A stretch of DNA of 64,000 nt from VXMO01 sp034422835 (GCA_034422835.1 DAOUJJ010000003.1:62001-126000); one strand, 5' to 3'. Positions 43,375 to 52,648 are shown, counted from the first letter of the stretch. Notes: generated by a model from the sequence alone, not told the origin. Numbers and translations: made by a program.

Positions 43375-45939
43375 ATGGCGAGCAGATTTGAGAAGTTCTC
43401 GGAACGTGCCAGGCGGGTTCTCTCGCTGGCGCAGGAAGAGGCGGGTGAACTGAACCACAACTATATCGGCACGGAGCACGTCCTTCTTGGCCTTGCCCGT
43501 GAGCCGGAGGGTGTCGGCACCCGCGTCCTTGTTTCCCTTGGTGTCGATCTCTCCAAGATTCGATCTGCCGTCACTTTTATCATCGGGCGGGGGCAGAAGC
43601 AGCCGGCAAGCGACGTCGGCCTCACTCCACGCGCCAAGAAAGTCATTGAACTCGCCGTCGACGAGGCGCGTGAGATGTCACATCACTACATCGGCACTGA
43701 GCACCTGCTCATCGGCCTGTTGCGTGAGGGCGACGGCGTTGCCGCGGGCGTCCTCGAAAGTCTTGGCGTCACTCTCGACAAAGTCAGGCAGGAGACCCAG
43801 CGTATCCTGAGCCAGTCCGGCGGACAGACAGGCAGCAGGTCCAGCACGCGCACTCCAACGCTTGATCAGTTGGGTGTTGACCTGACCCATCTTGCGCGTG
43901 AGGGCCAACTTGACCCGGTGATCGGCCGGCAGCAGGAAATCGAGCGCGTGGTGCAGATACTCTCGCGCCGCACAAAGAACAACCCAGTTCTCATCGGCGA
44001 GCCCGGTGTTGGCAAGACCGCAATTGTTGAGGCTCTTGCCCGGCGCATCGCCGGTGTTAAGGACGAGGATGAAGATGCCGGCGGCATAAATGACATACCG
44101 GTACCGGACAGCCTCAGCGGCGCGCGCCTCGTCACGCTTGACATGGGCGCTCTTGTCGCCGGCACCAAGTACCGCGGTGAATTCGAGGAACGTCTAAAGA
44201 AGGTCGTCGACGAGATTCGCTCGGCCAAGAACATCATTCTCTTCATTGACGAGATGCACACGCTCGTTGGAGCGGGCGCGGCGGAGGGCGCGGTCGACGC
44301 GTCCAACATCCTCAAGCCGTCGCTCGCCCGTGGCGAGCTCCAGACAATCGGCGCCACAACTCTGGACGATTACCGCCGTTACGTTGAGCGCGACCCCGCG
44401 CTTGAGCGGCGCTTCCAGCCCGTCCGTGTGGAGGAGCCGTCGTCCGACGACACCGCCGCCATCCTGCGTGGGGTCAAGGGACAGTATGAGGAGCACCACA
44501 GCCTCACCATCACGGATGAGGCGGTGGAGGCCGCCGCCACGCTGGCTTCGCGGTACATCGCGGACCGTTTCTTGCCGGACAAGGCCATCGACCTCATCGA
44601 TGAGGCAGCCAGCCGTGTCCGCATTCGCGCGTCGTCCATGCCGCTCTCCGTCAAGGAGGCGATGAGGGCGCTTGAGCGCGTCCGGGCCGAAAAGGACAAC
44701 GCTGTAGCCGCCGCCAATTTCGATTTCGCCGCCGAGATGCGTGAGCGTGAGGTCAGCCTCGCCGAGCGCATCGCCCGCCTTGAGCAGGAGTGGCAGAACG
44801 AGCAGCAGAGCGCGATACCGGAAGTAACCGAGGACGACATCGCGCAGGTCGTGAGCATGTGGACCAATATCCCGGTCACGCGTCTCGCCGCCGAAGAGAG
44901 TGAGCGCCTCTTGCACATGGAAGAGGTGATGCACGACCGCATCATCGGGCAGCATGAGGCCATCATCAATGTCTCCAAGGCCGTCCGCCGCGCAAGGGCA
45001 GGGCTCAAGGACCCGCGCCGCCCCATCGGCACGTTCCTGTTCCTTGGCCCGACGGGCGTCGGCAAGACCGAACTTGTCCGCGCGCTGTCCGAGTTCATGT
45101 TTGGCTCAGAGGACTCCCTCATCCGGCTTGACATGTCCGAGTTCATGGAGCGCCACACCGTTGCCAGGCTTGTTGGCGCGCCGCCCGGGTACGTCGGCTT
45201 TGATGAGGGCGGACAGTTGACGGAGGCCGTGCGCCGCAAGTCCTACTGCGTGATCCTCTTCGACGAGATCGAGAAGGCCCACCCCGAGGTCTTCAATATC
45301 CTGTTGCAGATCTTTGACGACGGCCATCTCACCGACGCCAAGGGCCGCAAGGTGGATTTCCGGAACGCGATTATTGTCATGACGTCCAACATCGGCGCGG
45401 AGGTCATCAAGAAGAACTCCAATATCGGCTTCTCCTATGCGCGCGACGAAACCGACGTGCGCCGGTTGAGCTATGAGCGCATGAAGGACAAGGTGCTGGA
45501 TGAGGTCAAGCAGTTCTTCCGGCCCGAGTTCCTCAACCGCATCGACGCGCAGGTTGTCTTCCACTCCCTCGATCGGGATCACATTCGCCAGATCGTTGAC
45601 CTGATGATGAAGGACGTGGAGAAGCAGCTGGAGACCAAGAAGATCAATATCGAGGTCACGGATGCTCTGCGCGACTATGTCGGCGAAAAGGGCTACGACG
45701 AGACGTATGGGGCAAGACCACTCCGGCGCGTCATCCAGGACATGATCGAGGACAGGCTCTCCGACGAAATCCTGAGTGGCGACATTGCTGAAGGAGATAC
45801 GGTCCACGTTGACTACGTGGATGAAGAGGTTGTAGTCACGACGGCCGAGCGTGCTCCGTCCAAGCCAAGTGTGTCCGCCGATACTTCTGAGGCTCCAGAA
45901 ACCCCTGAAGCTCCCGAGACCGTCGAGGTGGCGGGCTAG
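43375..45939 (+). CDS. clpC: ATP-dependent Clp protease ATPase subunit ClpC
   Basis: 854 residues. Clp N-repeats occupy ~1-145 (FEKFSERARRVLSLAQEEA; two repeats with HNYIGTEHVLLGL and HHYIGTEHLLIGL). The first AAA+ domain has GEPGVGKT and LFIDEMHTLVGAG; an M-domain coiled coil spans ~410-470 (REREVSLAERIARLEQEW); the second AAA+ domain has GPTGVGKT, RLDMSEFMERH and LFDEIEKAHPEV. The tail is Pro/Glu/Val-rich. ClpC unfolds substrates for ClpP. The usual Firmicutes partners (ctsR, mcsA, mcsB) are absent; radA follows by 21 bases. Confidence 0.96.
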   Translation: MASRFEKFSERARRVLSLAQEEAGELNHNYIGTEHVLLGLAREPEGVGTRVLVSLGVDLSKIRSAVTFIIGRGQKQPASDVGLTPRAKKVIELAVDEAREMSHHYIGTEHLLIGLLREGDGVAAGVLESLGVTLDKVRQETQRILSQSGGQTGSRSSTRTPTLDQLGVDLTHLAREGQLDPVIGRQQEIERVVQILSRRTKNNPVLIGEPGVGKTAIVEALARRIAGVKDEDEDAGGINDIPVPDSLSGARLVTLDMGALVAGTKYRGEFEERLKKVVDEIRSAKNIILFIDEMHTLVGAGAAEGAVDASNILKPSLARGELQTIGATTLDDYRRYVERDPALERRFQPVRVEEPSSDDTAAILRGVKGQYEEHHSLTITDEAVEAAATLASRYIADRFLPDKAIDLIDEAASRVRIRASSMPLSVKEAMRALERVRAEKDNAVAAANFDFAAEMREREVSLAERIARLEQEWQNEQQSAIPEVTEDDIAQVVSMWTNIPVTRLAAEESERLLHMEEVMHDRIIGQHEAIINVSKAVRRARAGLKDPRRPIGTFLFLGPTGVGKTELVRALSEFMFGSEDSLIRLDMSEFMERHTVARLVGAPPGYVGFDEGGQLTEAVRRKSYCVILFDEIEKAHPEVFNILLQIFDDGHLTDAKGRKVDFRNAIIVMTSNIGAEVIKKNSNIGFSYARDETDVRRLSYERMKDKVLDEVKQFFRPEFLNRIDAQVVFHSLDRDHIRQIVDLMMKDVEKQLETKKINIEVTDALRDYVGEKGYDETYGARPLRRVIQDMIEDRLSDEILSGDIAEGDTVHVDYVDEEVVVTTAERAPSKPSVSADTSEAPETPEAPETVEVAG

Positions 45940-45960
45940 CTGACGGTCGGGTCTGGCACG

Positions 45961-47376
45961 ATGCCACGACCGCGCGTTTCGTATAGCTGTACGGCTTGTG
46001 GGGCGGAGTCGTCCCGCTGGGAGGGACGGTGCCCACGATGTGAAACGTGGGGCTCCCTTGTTGAGGTCACCGCAGAGTCTGCCGGACTTGCAACCGGCAC
46101 TTTAGAGGCCGCTCCGCCTGCCGCGCTGACCTCCCTCATGGAACAGGCCGCAACACAGCCGTCACGGATCGCAGTCCACCCCATGCCGGAACTCATGACC
46201 GTTCTTGGCGGCGGCGTGGTGCCCGGCAGCGTGACCCTGTTGGGCGGCGAGCCCGGCATTGGTAAGTCAACCTTGCTTCTACAGATCGCCTCGGCGCTCG
46301 GGAAAGCGGGAGCGAGTGTGGTCTACGTGGCCGGAGAGGAATCCCCGGAGCAGATCGCCCTTCGCGCCGCCCGCCTCTCCCTCGCGGGTGATGGCGTGAC
46401 ACTTTTGTCAGAGACGCATATCGATGTGCTCTTGCAGACGCTCAACGACAACACGCCAGACCTGCTGCTTGTGGATTCCATTCAAACGCTCAGGACTGAC
46501 GCATCCTCATCGGCGGGTACCGTCGCGCAGGTGCGGGAGTGCGGCGCGCGGCTCGTTGAGTGGGGGCGTCGGCGCGGCGTGTCCGTCATCATGACCGGCC
46601 ACGTGACCAAGGACGGCGCGATTGCGGGTCCCCGCGTGCTGGAACATGCCGTTGACGTTGTCCTCTACCTGGAGGGTGAAGGACTCGGACCTTATCGCGT
46701 TGCCAGGTGCGTCAAGAACCGATTCGGCTCCACGGACGAGATCGCCGTCCTTGAAATGACCGACACGGGACTGCGGGAAGTTGATGATCCATCCGCCGCC
46801 CTCACGCAGGAGCGAACGTCCACCGCGCCCGGTTCCATCGTTACCCCCGTCGTTGAGGGGACCCGGCCCCTGCTGGTGGAGATTCAAGCTCTAGTTGCTC
46901 CGTCAGGCGGGGCGGACCCGCGGCGCATGGCAACGGGCGTCGATCTCAACAGGCTGCTGCTCATATGCGCCGTTCTCTCACGACGCCTGCGGCTGCCGCT
47001 TGGAAAGCACGACATTATTGTCAATGCTATTGGCGGGCTCCGCATCACAAGCCCGTCCGCGGACCTTGCGATCGCGCTTGCCATCGTTTCGAGCCTTCGT
47101 GACGTTCCTGCCGCCCCGGATCTCGCTGCTGTCGGTGAGATCGGCCTGACCGGGGACATTCGGCGTGTTCCCCAACTCCAACGGCGCATCAATGAGGCAG
47201 CGCGGCGCGGCTACGGCCGCATTATTGCGCCTCCTGACGCCGCATCATCCCCTGACGTGCCGATCGGCGTCATCCCTGCCTCCACGCTCCATGAAGCCGT
47301 CGAGCAGGCCCTCTCCGAGTATCCGTCCTCGCACGAATTTGAAATCCCTTCTCCGCCCGGGAGAGGGTTGGGGTGA
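45961..47376 (+). CDS. radA: DNA repair protein RadA
   Basis: 471 residues. The C4 zinc motif CTACGAESSRWEGRCPRC (Cys10, 13, 24, 27), RecA-like Walker A GGEPGIGKST, the RadA signature KNRFGSTDE and the C-terminal Lon-like domain (NAIGGLRITSPSADLAIALAI) are all present. RadA is a branch-migrating helicase in recombination. The last residues IPSPPGRGLG are encoded by a copy of an interspersed CCGGGAGAGGGTTGGGGTGAG repeat that supplies the stop codon, so the C-terminus has been replaced or extended by a mobile-looking element. Same strand as clpC and larE; gaps are short. Confidence 0.95.
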   Translation: MPRPRVSYSCTACGAESSRWEGRCPRCETWGSLVEVTAESAGLATGTLEAAPPAALTSLMEQAATQPSRIAVHPMPELMTVLGGGVVPGSVTLLGGEPGIGKSTLLLQIASALGKAGASVVYVAGEESPEQIALRAARLSLAGDGVTLLSETHIDVLLQTLNDNTPDLLLVDSIQTLRTDASSSAGTVAQVRECGARLVEWGRRRGVSVIMTGHVTKDGAIAGPRVLEHAVDVVLYLEGEGLGPYRVARCVKNRFGSTDEIAVLEMTDTGLREVDDPSAALTQERTSTAPGSIVTPVVEGTRPLLVEIQALVAPSGGADPRRMATGVDLNRLLLICAVLSRRLRLPLGKHDIIVNAIGGLRITSPSADLAIALAIVSSLRDVPAAPDLAAVGEIGLTGDIRRVPQLQRRINEAARRGYGRIIAPPDAASSPDVPIGVIPASTLHEAVEQALSEYPSSHEFEIPSPPGRGLG

Positions 47377-47377
47377 G
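47347..47377 (+). repeat. Interspersed repeat forming the end of radA
   Basis: TCTCCGCCCGGGAGAGGGTTGGGGTGAG-type element, related to the motifs near 24345-24375 and 52400-52435. It provides the last ~9 codons and stop of radA, and its right edge abuts the larE ribosome binding site. Confidence 0.6.
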
Positions 47378-47385
47378 AGGAAACC

Positions 47386-48267
47386 ATGAACGGCAATCCT
47401 GTCCACTCTCCTGGAATCGCCGAAAAGCGCGAGCATTTGCGCGGGCTGCTCCGCGAAATGGGTTCGATGATCGTTTCCTTTTCAGGGGGTGTGGATTCGA
47501 GTCTTCTTCTTGCCGAGGCGGTTGACGTTCTGGGTCAGGACGCTCTTGCGGTAACGGCGCTCTCGCCCACTTTCGCTGATTCCGAGGCGGAAGACGCCCG
47601 GGAGATTGCCGTATTCCTGGATGCCCGCCACGAGTTCTTCTACACCGACCAACTGGACATGGAGGGCTTTGCGTCGAATGATGGGCGCCGCTGCTACTTC
47701 TGCCGCGTCGACTTGTTCTCGCAGCTGCGGACTATCGCCGAGGAACGCGGGATCCCGTGGGTTATTGACGGCACTCTTACCGACGATCTTGGAGACGTGC
47801 GCCCCGGCCTTAAGGCCAAGGACGAACAGGGCGTCCGCAGCCCCTTTGTGGAGGTCGGCCTGAATAAAGACGAGGTCCGCCAACTGGCCCGCGAGCGCGG
47901 CCTGCCCAACTGGGATAAGCCCGCTGAGTCGTGCCTCGCCTCCCGTATTCCACTGGGCACGCCGGTCTCGTTCGAGCTGCTCGACAAGATCGCCCGCGCT
48001 GAGAAGTATCTCCATGAGCACGACTTCAGGCAGGTTCGCGTCCGCCATCACGGCGCGATTGCCAGGATCGAAGTCCCGCCGGAGGATATGCAGCGTTTGA
48101 TTGCCGAGGACCTGCGCGAGGAATTGATTAACCACATCCGTGAACTGGGCTATCTCTTCGTGACGCTGGACCTCGCCGGATACAAGACCGGCAGCCTGAA
48201 CACACGAAAGGCTGCAATCCCCACACGCGAAAACGGCTCGGCGGCATCAATCAACCGGAACGGGTAG
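47386..48267 (+). CDS. larE: LarE, sacrificial sulfur transferase
   Basis: 293 residues. The PP-loop FSGGVDSSLLLAEA near 32-45 binds ATP; NDGRRCYFCR follows; and KPAESCLASRIPLG carries Cys183, which corresponds to the Cys that donates its own sulfur in Lactobacillus LarE. LarE thiolates the LarB product, becoming dehydroalanine-inactivated in Cys-type enzymes. The presence of the single donor Cys rather than a [4Fe-4S]-type Cys triad points to the sacrificial mechanism. GAGAGGAAACC precedes the ATG. It is followed 12 bases later by larC. Confidence 0.93.
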   Translation: MNGNPVHSPGIAEKREHLRGLLREMGSMIVSFSGGVDSSLLLAEAVDVLGQDALAVTALSPTFADSEAEDAREIAVFLDARHEFFYTDQLDMEGFASNDGRRCYFCRVDLFSQLRTIAEERGIPWVIDGTLTDDLGDVRPGLKAKDEQGVRSPFVEVGLNKDEVRQLARERGLPNWDKPAESCLASRIPLGTPVSFELLDKIARAEKYLHEHDFRQVRVRHHGAIARIEVPPEDMQRLIAEDLREELINHIRELGYLFVTLDLAGYKTGSLNTRKAAIPTRENGSAASINRNG

Positions 48268-48279
48268 GGATCTCGCCAC

Positions 48280-49500
48280 ATGCGAATCGCGTGGCTGCAA
48301 TGCGCGAACGGCGTCAGCGGCGACATGCTGCTTGCCGCGCTGGTGGACGCCGGCGCGCCCGTCGACAGGATGAATAAGGCCATTGAACAGGTCTTTCCCG
48401 ACACGACGGTCAGCCTTGAACCGGCTGAAACTCTCCGGGCCGGCATCCGCGCAACACACATCACGATTGAGGGCGGCGCTGACGCTCCCGCCGGCCATAC
48501 GCCCCTGAATGACCTCGTTGCCCGCGTTGAGAGAGCCGATCTGCCGTCACGCGTGGTTCAACGCGCAACAGCTATCCTGCGCCGCATCGGCGAAGCGGAA
48601 GCGCGTGTCCACGGCGGCAGCGCTGAGACTGTGCAGCTTGCGGAACTGGGCTCAGCCGATACGCTTGTGGACATCGTTGGGACGCTTGTCGGACTGGACG
48701 AACTGGGAATCGAAACCCTCCACTCTACCGGCCTCCCGCTGGCGACAGGCCGTGTGTCCACTCATCATGGCATCCTGCCGGTACCGGCCCCGGGCGTGCT
48801 GGAAATCATGCGACTGTCAGGAGCGCCTACGCTGCCGCCTCCCGCGACCGGTGAGGGTCAGCAAACTGGCGAACTGGTAACTCCCACCGGCGGGGCCATC
48901 GTCACAACGCTCGCCTCCTTTGACCCTCCCCCCGCAATGACTGCGGTCAAGGCTGTTGGTTATGGCGCAGGCACGAAAGACCCAAAGGGCAGGGCAAACA
49001 TCGTCACCCTGGTCGTTGGGGAGGCGGACTCAGAGCCGGTGCAAACCCGGCCAATGGTCATGATCGAAACCACCATCGACGATATGAATCCCGAAGTCTA
49101 TGACTACGTTCGCGAGCGTCTGATGACGGTGGGGGCGCGAGACGTCTGGTTGCAGAATGTCCAGATGAAGAAGGGCAGGCCGGGCGTCATCCTCAGCGCC
49201 ATCGCCGCTCCTGACAGACAGGCCGAAATCACCGCCGTCATGCTCCGCGAAACGACCACGCTTGGGGTCCGTGTCACCCCCGTCACACGCTATGAGGCGG
49301 CGCGAGAAGTGGTGACAATCGAGACGCCGGTTGGCCCGGCCCGGGTTAAGGTCAAGCGGCTGAACGCCGACAGCGAGATCATCGGCATTGCGCCCGAATA
49401 CGAGGACTGCCGCCGCATCGCGTTGGAGCAATCTCTCCCTATCCAAAGAGTCTACGAAATCGTCCACCGCGCCGCCGAAGACACCCTGGAACGCCCCTGA
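48280..49500 (+). CDS. larC: LarC, nickel-pincer cofactor nickel insertase
   Basis: 406 residues in one frame. CANGVSGDMLLAALVDAG at the start, STGLPLATGRVSTHHGILPVPAPGVLEI, ELVTPTGGAIVTTL and, in the C-terminal half, ETTIDDMNPEVYDYVRERLM and VQMKKGRPGVIL match LarC. It inserts nickel into the dithio-pyridinium nucleotide using CTP. In Lactobacillus the gene needs a ribosomal frameshift; here both halves are fused. ELGSADTLVDIVG has Ala-Glu where many homologues have His-Glu. Completes the LarB-LarE-LarC set; no LarA in the window. Confidence 0.93.
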   Translation: MRIAWLQCANGVSGDMLLAALVDAGAPVDRMNKAIEQVFPDTTVSLEPAETLRAGIRATHITIEGGADAPAGHTPLNDLVARVERADLPSRVVQRATAILRRIGEAEARVHGGSAETVQLAELGSADTLVDIVGTLVGLDELGIETLHSTGLPLATGRVSTHHGILPVPAPGVLEIMRLSGAPTLPPPATGEGQQTGELVTPTGGAIVTTLASFDPPPAMTAVKAVGYGAGTKDPKGRANIVTLVVGEADSEPVQTRPMVMIETTIDDMNPEVYDYVRERLMTVGARDVWLQNVQMKKGRPGVILSAIAAPDRQAEITAVMLRETTTLGVRVTPVTRYEAAREVVTIETPVGPARVKVKRLNADSEIIGIAPEYEDCRRIALEQSLPIQRVYEIVHRAAEDTLERP

Positions 49501-49506
49501 TCCGCT

Positions 49507-49533
49507 CGCCCTTCGACAGGCTCAGGGTGAACG
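49507..49533. repeat. Dispersed repeat copy
   Basis: GCCCTTCGACAGGCTCAGGG, the inverted form of the CCCTGAGCCTGTCGAAGGGC family, directly after larC. The next ~160 bases to 49700 are conspicuously AT-rich for this genome and contain two TAAGTCA copies; no gene is seen there. Confidence 0.75.
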
Positions 49534-49700
49534 GGGGAATGACAAGCGGTGGCTGTTCTGTATCAAAGAAAGCCTGTCGTGTGCCAAATACTGAGTAAAA
49601 TCACGGTAAGTCACTGAAAATAAGCTTATAAGTCATAACAATATCATACCCGTTTGGTAAAGTAATAAGTGAGGTTATCCAACAAACAGGAGATGCACGT

Positions 49701-51611
49701 ATGGCTTTCGACCGATTTGATCTCGACCGCGTGCTCTCCGCGGTTTCCACCGCTGCGTCCGCAATGCGAATAGAACATAAGTTTGTGGGGGGGGGGGTGA
49801 AACCCTCCTTCCGGCGTCTCCCGGCCATCGCCGCCGTCCTCGCCGTCGTGCTGACCGCCCTAACGATTTCACCGGCGCCGCCCGCGCAGGCGCAGTACAC
49901 GCCCGCCATCAGGGTCCAGGTGCTTGTCGACGAACTCAATATCCCGTGGGATCTCACCTTCACGCCGGACGGGACGATGCTGTTCACCGAGCGCGGAGGC
50001 CGCATCACGGCGCGCCGACCCACCGGAAATATCGTGCCCGTCAGCGCGGATATGTCCGATCTTTACCGGGAACGGGAGAGCGGCCTGATGGCCATCCTGG
50101 TTGATCGCAATTTCAACAACAACCGCCGCTTCTACACGTGCCAGGTTCAGGAGAATCCAAGGGAGGTGCAGGTCATCGCCTGGACCATCAGCAGCGATTA
50201 CAGCGTTGCGACCCGCGTCAATGATCCCCTCGTGGGGGGCATTCCGGCAGGTGAAATGGGCTACCACAGCGGGTGCCGCCTGCGATTTGGCCCGGGGGGC
50301 TATCTGTGGATCTCTACGGGCGACGCGGAGATTGGCAGCGTTCCCCAGGACCTCACGTCACTGGGCGGAAAGGTGCTGCGGGTGAACTCTTCCACGGGAG
50401 CGGGCGTTCCGGGCAACCCCTTCTATGACGACGCCAACGAAAACACCAAGCGCGTCTATACATACGGCCACCGGAATGTCCAGGGGCTGGCGCTCCGGCC
50501 GGGCACGAATCAGATGTGGGCGGTAGAGCATGGCCCGACCGGACACGACGAGATCAACCTGCTGGTCAAAGGCGGAAACTATGGATGGGATCCCAAGTCC
50601 AGTGATCCCACATGTAGTCCCGGTTCCACCGAGTTCAAATGCTACGAAGCCGGGAGTCCTATGACTGACACCCAAAAGTTCCCGAACGCGATTCGCCCGA
50701 AGTGGACGAATGGTGATCCTCCTCCCAATTTAGCGCCCAGCGGCGGCATCTTCCTCACGGGCAGCCAGTGGGGCAACTGGCGGGGGCAGTTCGCCGTGGC
50801 ACTCCTGGTGGGTGAAGGACTGTTCCGCTTCCAATTCGACTCGAACGGCGCACGTCGGGGCGAGCCGTCGCGTGTCGGGCAACTGGAGCGTATTCGGGAT
50901 ACGGACGGCGAGAATAGGTCGTTCAGGCTCCGCACCCCCATGATGGGCCCTGATGGCGCGCTGTACGTCACCACCTCCAACGATGGGAATAACGACAAGA
51001 TACTGCGTGTGACGGCGTCCAGGCCGCCACCACCTCCACCGACTCGAGACCCCGACCCTCCGCGAAACAACAACGGCGGCGGCGGTGGTGGCGGGGGCGG
51101 CGGAGGATCACGGGCGAGATCAACGCCGACGCCGGTGCCGAACAATCCTCCCGAATTCGAGGAGGGAGCCATTGTTACCGTCTCCGTGCGTGAAAACTCC
51201 CCCGCGGGAACCGCGGTGGGCGGCCCCATCACCGCAACAGACCCTGAGGGCGACGATGTGCGCTACGAACTGGGCGGCAGAGACGCGGAGTTGTTTGATA
51301 TAGACGAGGACACCGGCCAGATAACGGTCGCTGAGGGCGCAATGCTGGATTACGAAACGGACAACCTCCACCACGTCACCGTCACCGCGGAGGACATCGA
51401 CGGCTCCGGGGAGCAGGCAACGATTGATGTGAACATCAACGTCACCGACGACGAGCGGCTGCCCGGCAAGGCGGACAATTACGACGCGAACCGGGATGAC
51501 GCATTGGATGTGACGGAGGTGCTTGCGTCCATCAACGACTACTTCGATGGGGATCTAACGCTGGAAGAGGTCATTGCAATCATCAACGCCTATTTGGACA
51601 GCGGCAGCTGA
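49701..51611 (+). CDS. Secreted PQQ-type sugar dehydrogenase-like protein with cadherin and EF-hand modules
   Basis: 636 residues. The region from ~85 (NIPWDLTFTPDGTMLFTERGGRI) to ~425 is a six-bladed propeller of the glucose/sorbosone dehydrogenase family (YGHRNVQGLALRPGTNQMWAVEHGPTGHDEINLL). A Pro-rich then poly-Gly linker leads to a cadherin-like repeat (ENSPAGTAVGGPITATDPEGDDVRYEL) and an EF-hand/dockerin-like end (YDANRDDALDVTEVL). ATG 49701 has AGGAG 8 bases upstream, but the signal peptide only begins after an 11-G tract (VKPSFRRLPAIAAVL..APPAQA), from an in-frame GTG at 49797. The true start is therefore ambiguous. Confidence 0.8.
   Translation: MAFDRFDLDRVLSAVSTAASAMRIEHKFVGGGVKPSFRRLPAIAAVLAVVLTALTISPAPPAQAQYTPAIRVQVLVDELNIPWDLTFTPDGTMLFTERGGRITARRPTGNIVPVSADMSDLYRERESGLMAILVDRNFNNNRRFYTCQVQENPREVQVIAWTISSDYSVATRVNDPLVGGIPAGEMGYHSGCRLRFGPGGYLWISTGDAEIGSVPQDLTSLGGKVLRVNSSTGAGVPGNPFYDDANENTKRVYTYGHRNVQGLALRPGTNQMWAVEHGPTGHDEINLLVKGGNYGWDPKSSDPTCSPGSTEFKCYEAGSPMTDTQKFPNAIRPKWTNGDPPPNLAPSGGIFLTGSQWGNWRGQFAVALLVGEGLFRFQFDSNGARRGEPSRVGQLERIRDTDGENRSFRLRTPMMGPDGALYVTTSNDGNNDKILRVTASRPPPPPPTRDPDPPRNNNGGGGGGGGGGGSRARSTPTPVPNNPPEFEEGAIVTVSVRENSPAGTAVGGPITATDPEGDDVRYELGGRDAELFDIDEDTGQITVAEGAMLDYETDNLHHVTVTAEDIDGSGEQATIDVNINVTDDERLPGKADNYDANRDDALDVTEVLASINDYFDGDLTLEEVIAIINAYLDSGS
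49761..49797 (+). repeat. GAATAGAACATAAGTTTGTG + G11 element (copy 1)
   Basis: A 26-base conserved sequence ending in a run of 11 G (49787-49797) lies near the start of the sugar dehydrogenase-like gene. The same sequence recurs at the start of the second cadherin/EF-hand gene. With 11 G the upstream ATG codons are in frame with the protein. It contains GAACATAAGTTT, which resembles a Gram-positive LexA box with one end mismatched. Confidence 0.75.
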
Positions 51612-51685
51612 CGGATATGAAAGGGCCAGCATGAACGCGTGGGTATTGATATTAAGGAGGGCGCGGTGGATGGGGCTGCTGCTTG
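51061..51685. repeat. Segmental duplication, copy 1
   Basis: From the CGAAACAACAACGGCGG linker through the cadherin and EF-hand codons, the stop, and into the start of the next gene, this segment is nearly identical to 53468-54083. The copies differ by scattered substitutions and by the length of the poly-Gly tract. Confidence 0.85.
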
Positions 51686-52398
51686 GCGCTGCGGCTCTGG
51701 CGGCAGTCCTGCTGTGGTTGTCCCACTCCACCGCTTTGGCGTCGTCACACAGCGCCGAGCGGTCTTTCTCTGCGTCGTGGGCCGCCCCCGGCACGGAGCT
51801 TGAGGTTACGGTCGCCGTATCGGGATACGGCGCGTTTGGCCGGCTTGAGGAGACCCTGCCCGAGGGGTTCGAATACGTGAGTGCAAACATCACCGGAGGC
51901 CAAGCGGAATACGACAGTTCGGCCGGAACCGTCACGGTCACATTTTTTGGCGGTCTCGATGCCGTGGTCTATACCGTGAGGGCACCGCAAACGGCGGGGA
52001 TGTACACGTTCTCCGGCGAACTGACGAACCTAAGCCTGGAGAAGCAGGAGGTCGGAGGCGCGTCCGTCATCAGGATTGGTCCGCCGCCCACGCCCACGCC
52101 GACACCAACGCCAACCGCAACTCCCACGCCGACGCCCACCCCGACGCCGACTGCCACCCCAACTCCGACGCCGACGGTCACGCCAACGCCTGTGCCAACA
52201 CCGACTGCCACACCCAGGCCGACGGCAACACCCAGACCGACGGCAACACCGCCGCCGACGGTCATGCCCCTCGCGACACCCGCGACGCCGGCAGACGAGG
52301 GAGGGGGACCCACCGGGCTGATCATCCTGATTGCTGCGCTGGCGCTGTTCGGTTTGGGTGGCCTGTACTTCTGGCTGAGGCGCCGCCGGATTAGGTAA
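51631..52398 (+). CDS. Cell-surface protein with TP-repeat stalk and C-terminal anchor
   Basis: 255 residues from ATG 51631. An N-terminal signal anchor (GLLLGAAALAAVLLWLS) leads to a beta-rich domain (~45-145) with LEVTVAVSGYGAFGRLEETLPEGFEYVSA, resembling DUF11-like or surface-layer adhesion modules. Next is a ~60-residue Thr-Pro repeat stalk and a C-terminal membrane helix (GLIILIAALALFGLGGLYFWL) with a RRRRIR tail. It should be fixed to the membrane and project from it. The start region is duplicated downstream as a remnant. No enzymatic motif. Confidence 0.7.
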   Translation: MNAWVLILRRARWMGLLLGAAALAAVLLWLSHSTALASSHSAERSFSASWAAPGTELEVTVAVSGYGAFGRLEETLPEGFEYVSANITGGQAEYDSSAGTVTVTFFGGLDAVVYTVRAPQTAGMYTFSGELTNLSLEKQEVGGASVIRIGPPPTPTPTPTPTATPTPTPTPTPTATPTPTPTVTPTPVPTPTATPRPTATPRPTATPPPTVMPLATPATPADEGGGPTGLIILIAALALFGLGGLYFWLRRRRIR

Positions 52399-52554
52399 TT
52401 CACCCCAACCCTGGCCCTCCCCCATCGAGGGGGGAACAACCAATGCAATAATCTATGTAAGCAAGAGGACGAGCGTCCATCGAGTTGGCTTGAAGGAGCG
52501 ATTGTCATATCCAGGAGAGCGTCATATTTCGCGCGAAACGCAGTCTCTTTGCTC

Positions 52555-52592
52555 GCAATGAGAATAGAACATAAGTTTGTGGGGGGGGGGGG
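52555..52592 (+). repeat. GAATAGAACATAAGTTTGTG + G12 element (copy 2)
   Basis: Same element as at 49761-49797 but with 12 G (52581-52592). The ATG within it (52558) is out of frame with the downstream signal peptide by one base; 11 G would put it in frame, exactly as in copy 1. Confidence 0.75.
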
Positions 52593-52648
52593 TACTCTTC
52601 TCGCAGCGTCTTCTCGTGAGCATCGCCGTGCCCTTCGGTCAGGGCATA

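Noticed and set aside
48280..49500. Programmed frameshift in larC
   Set aside because: Both halves are in a single uninterrupted frame, so no recoding is needed here.
52085..52265. TP-coding microsatellite as a CRISPR or tandem array
   Set aside because: Units are six-base Thr-Pro codon pairs in frame within a surface protein stalk; no spacers.
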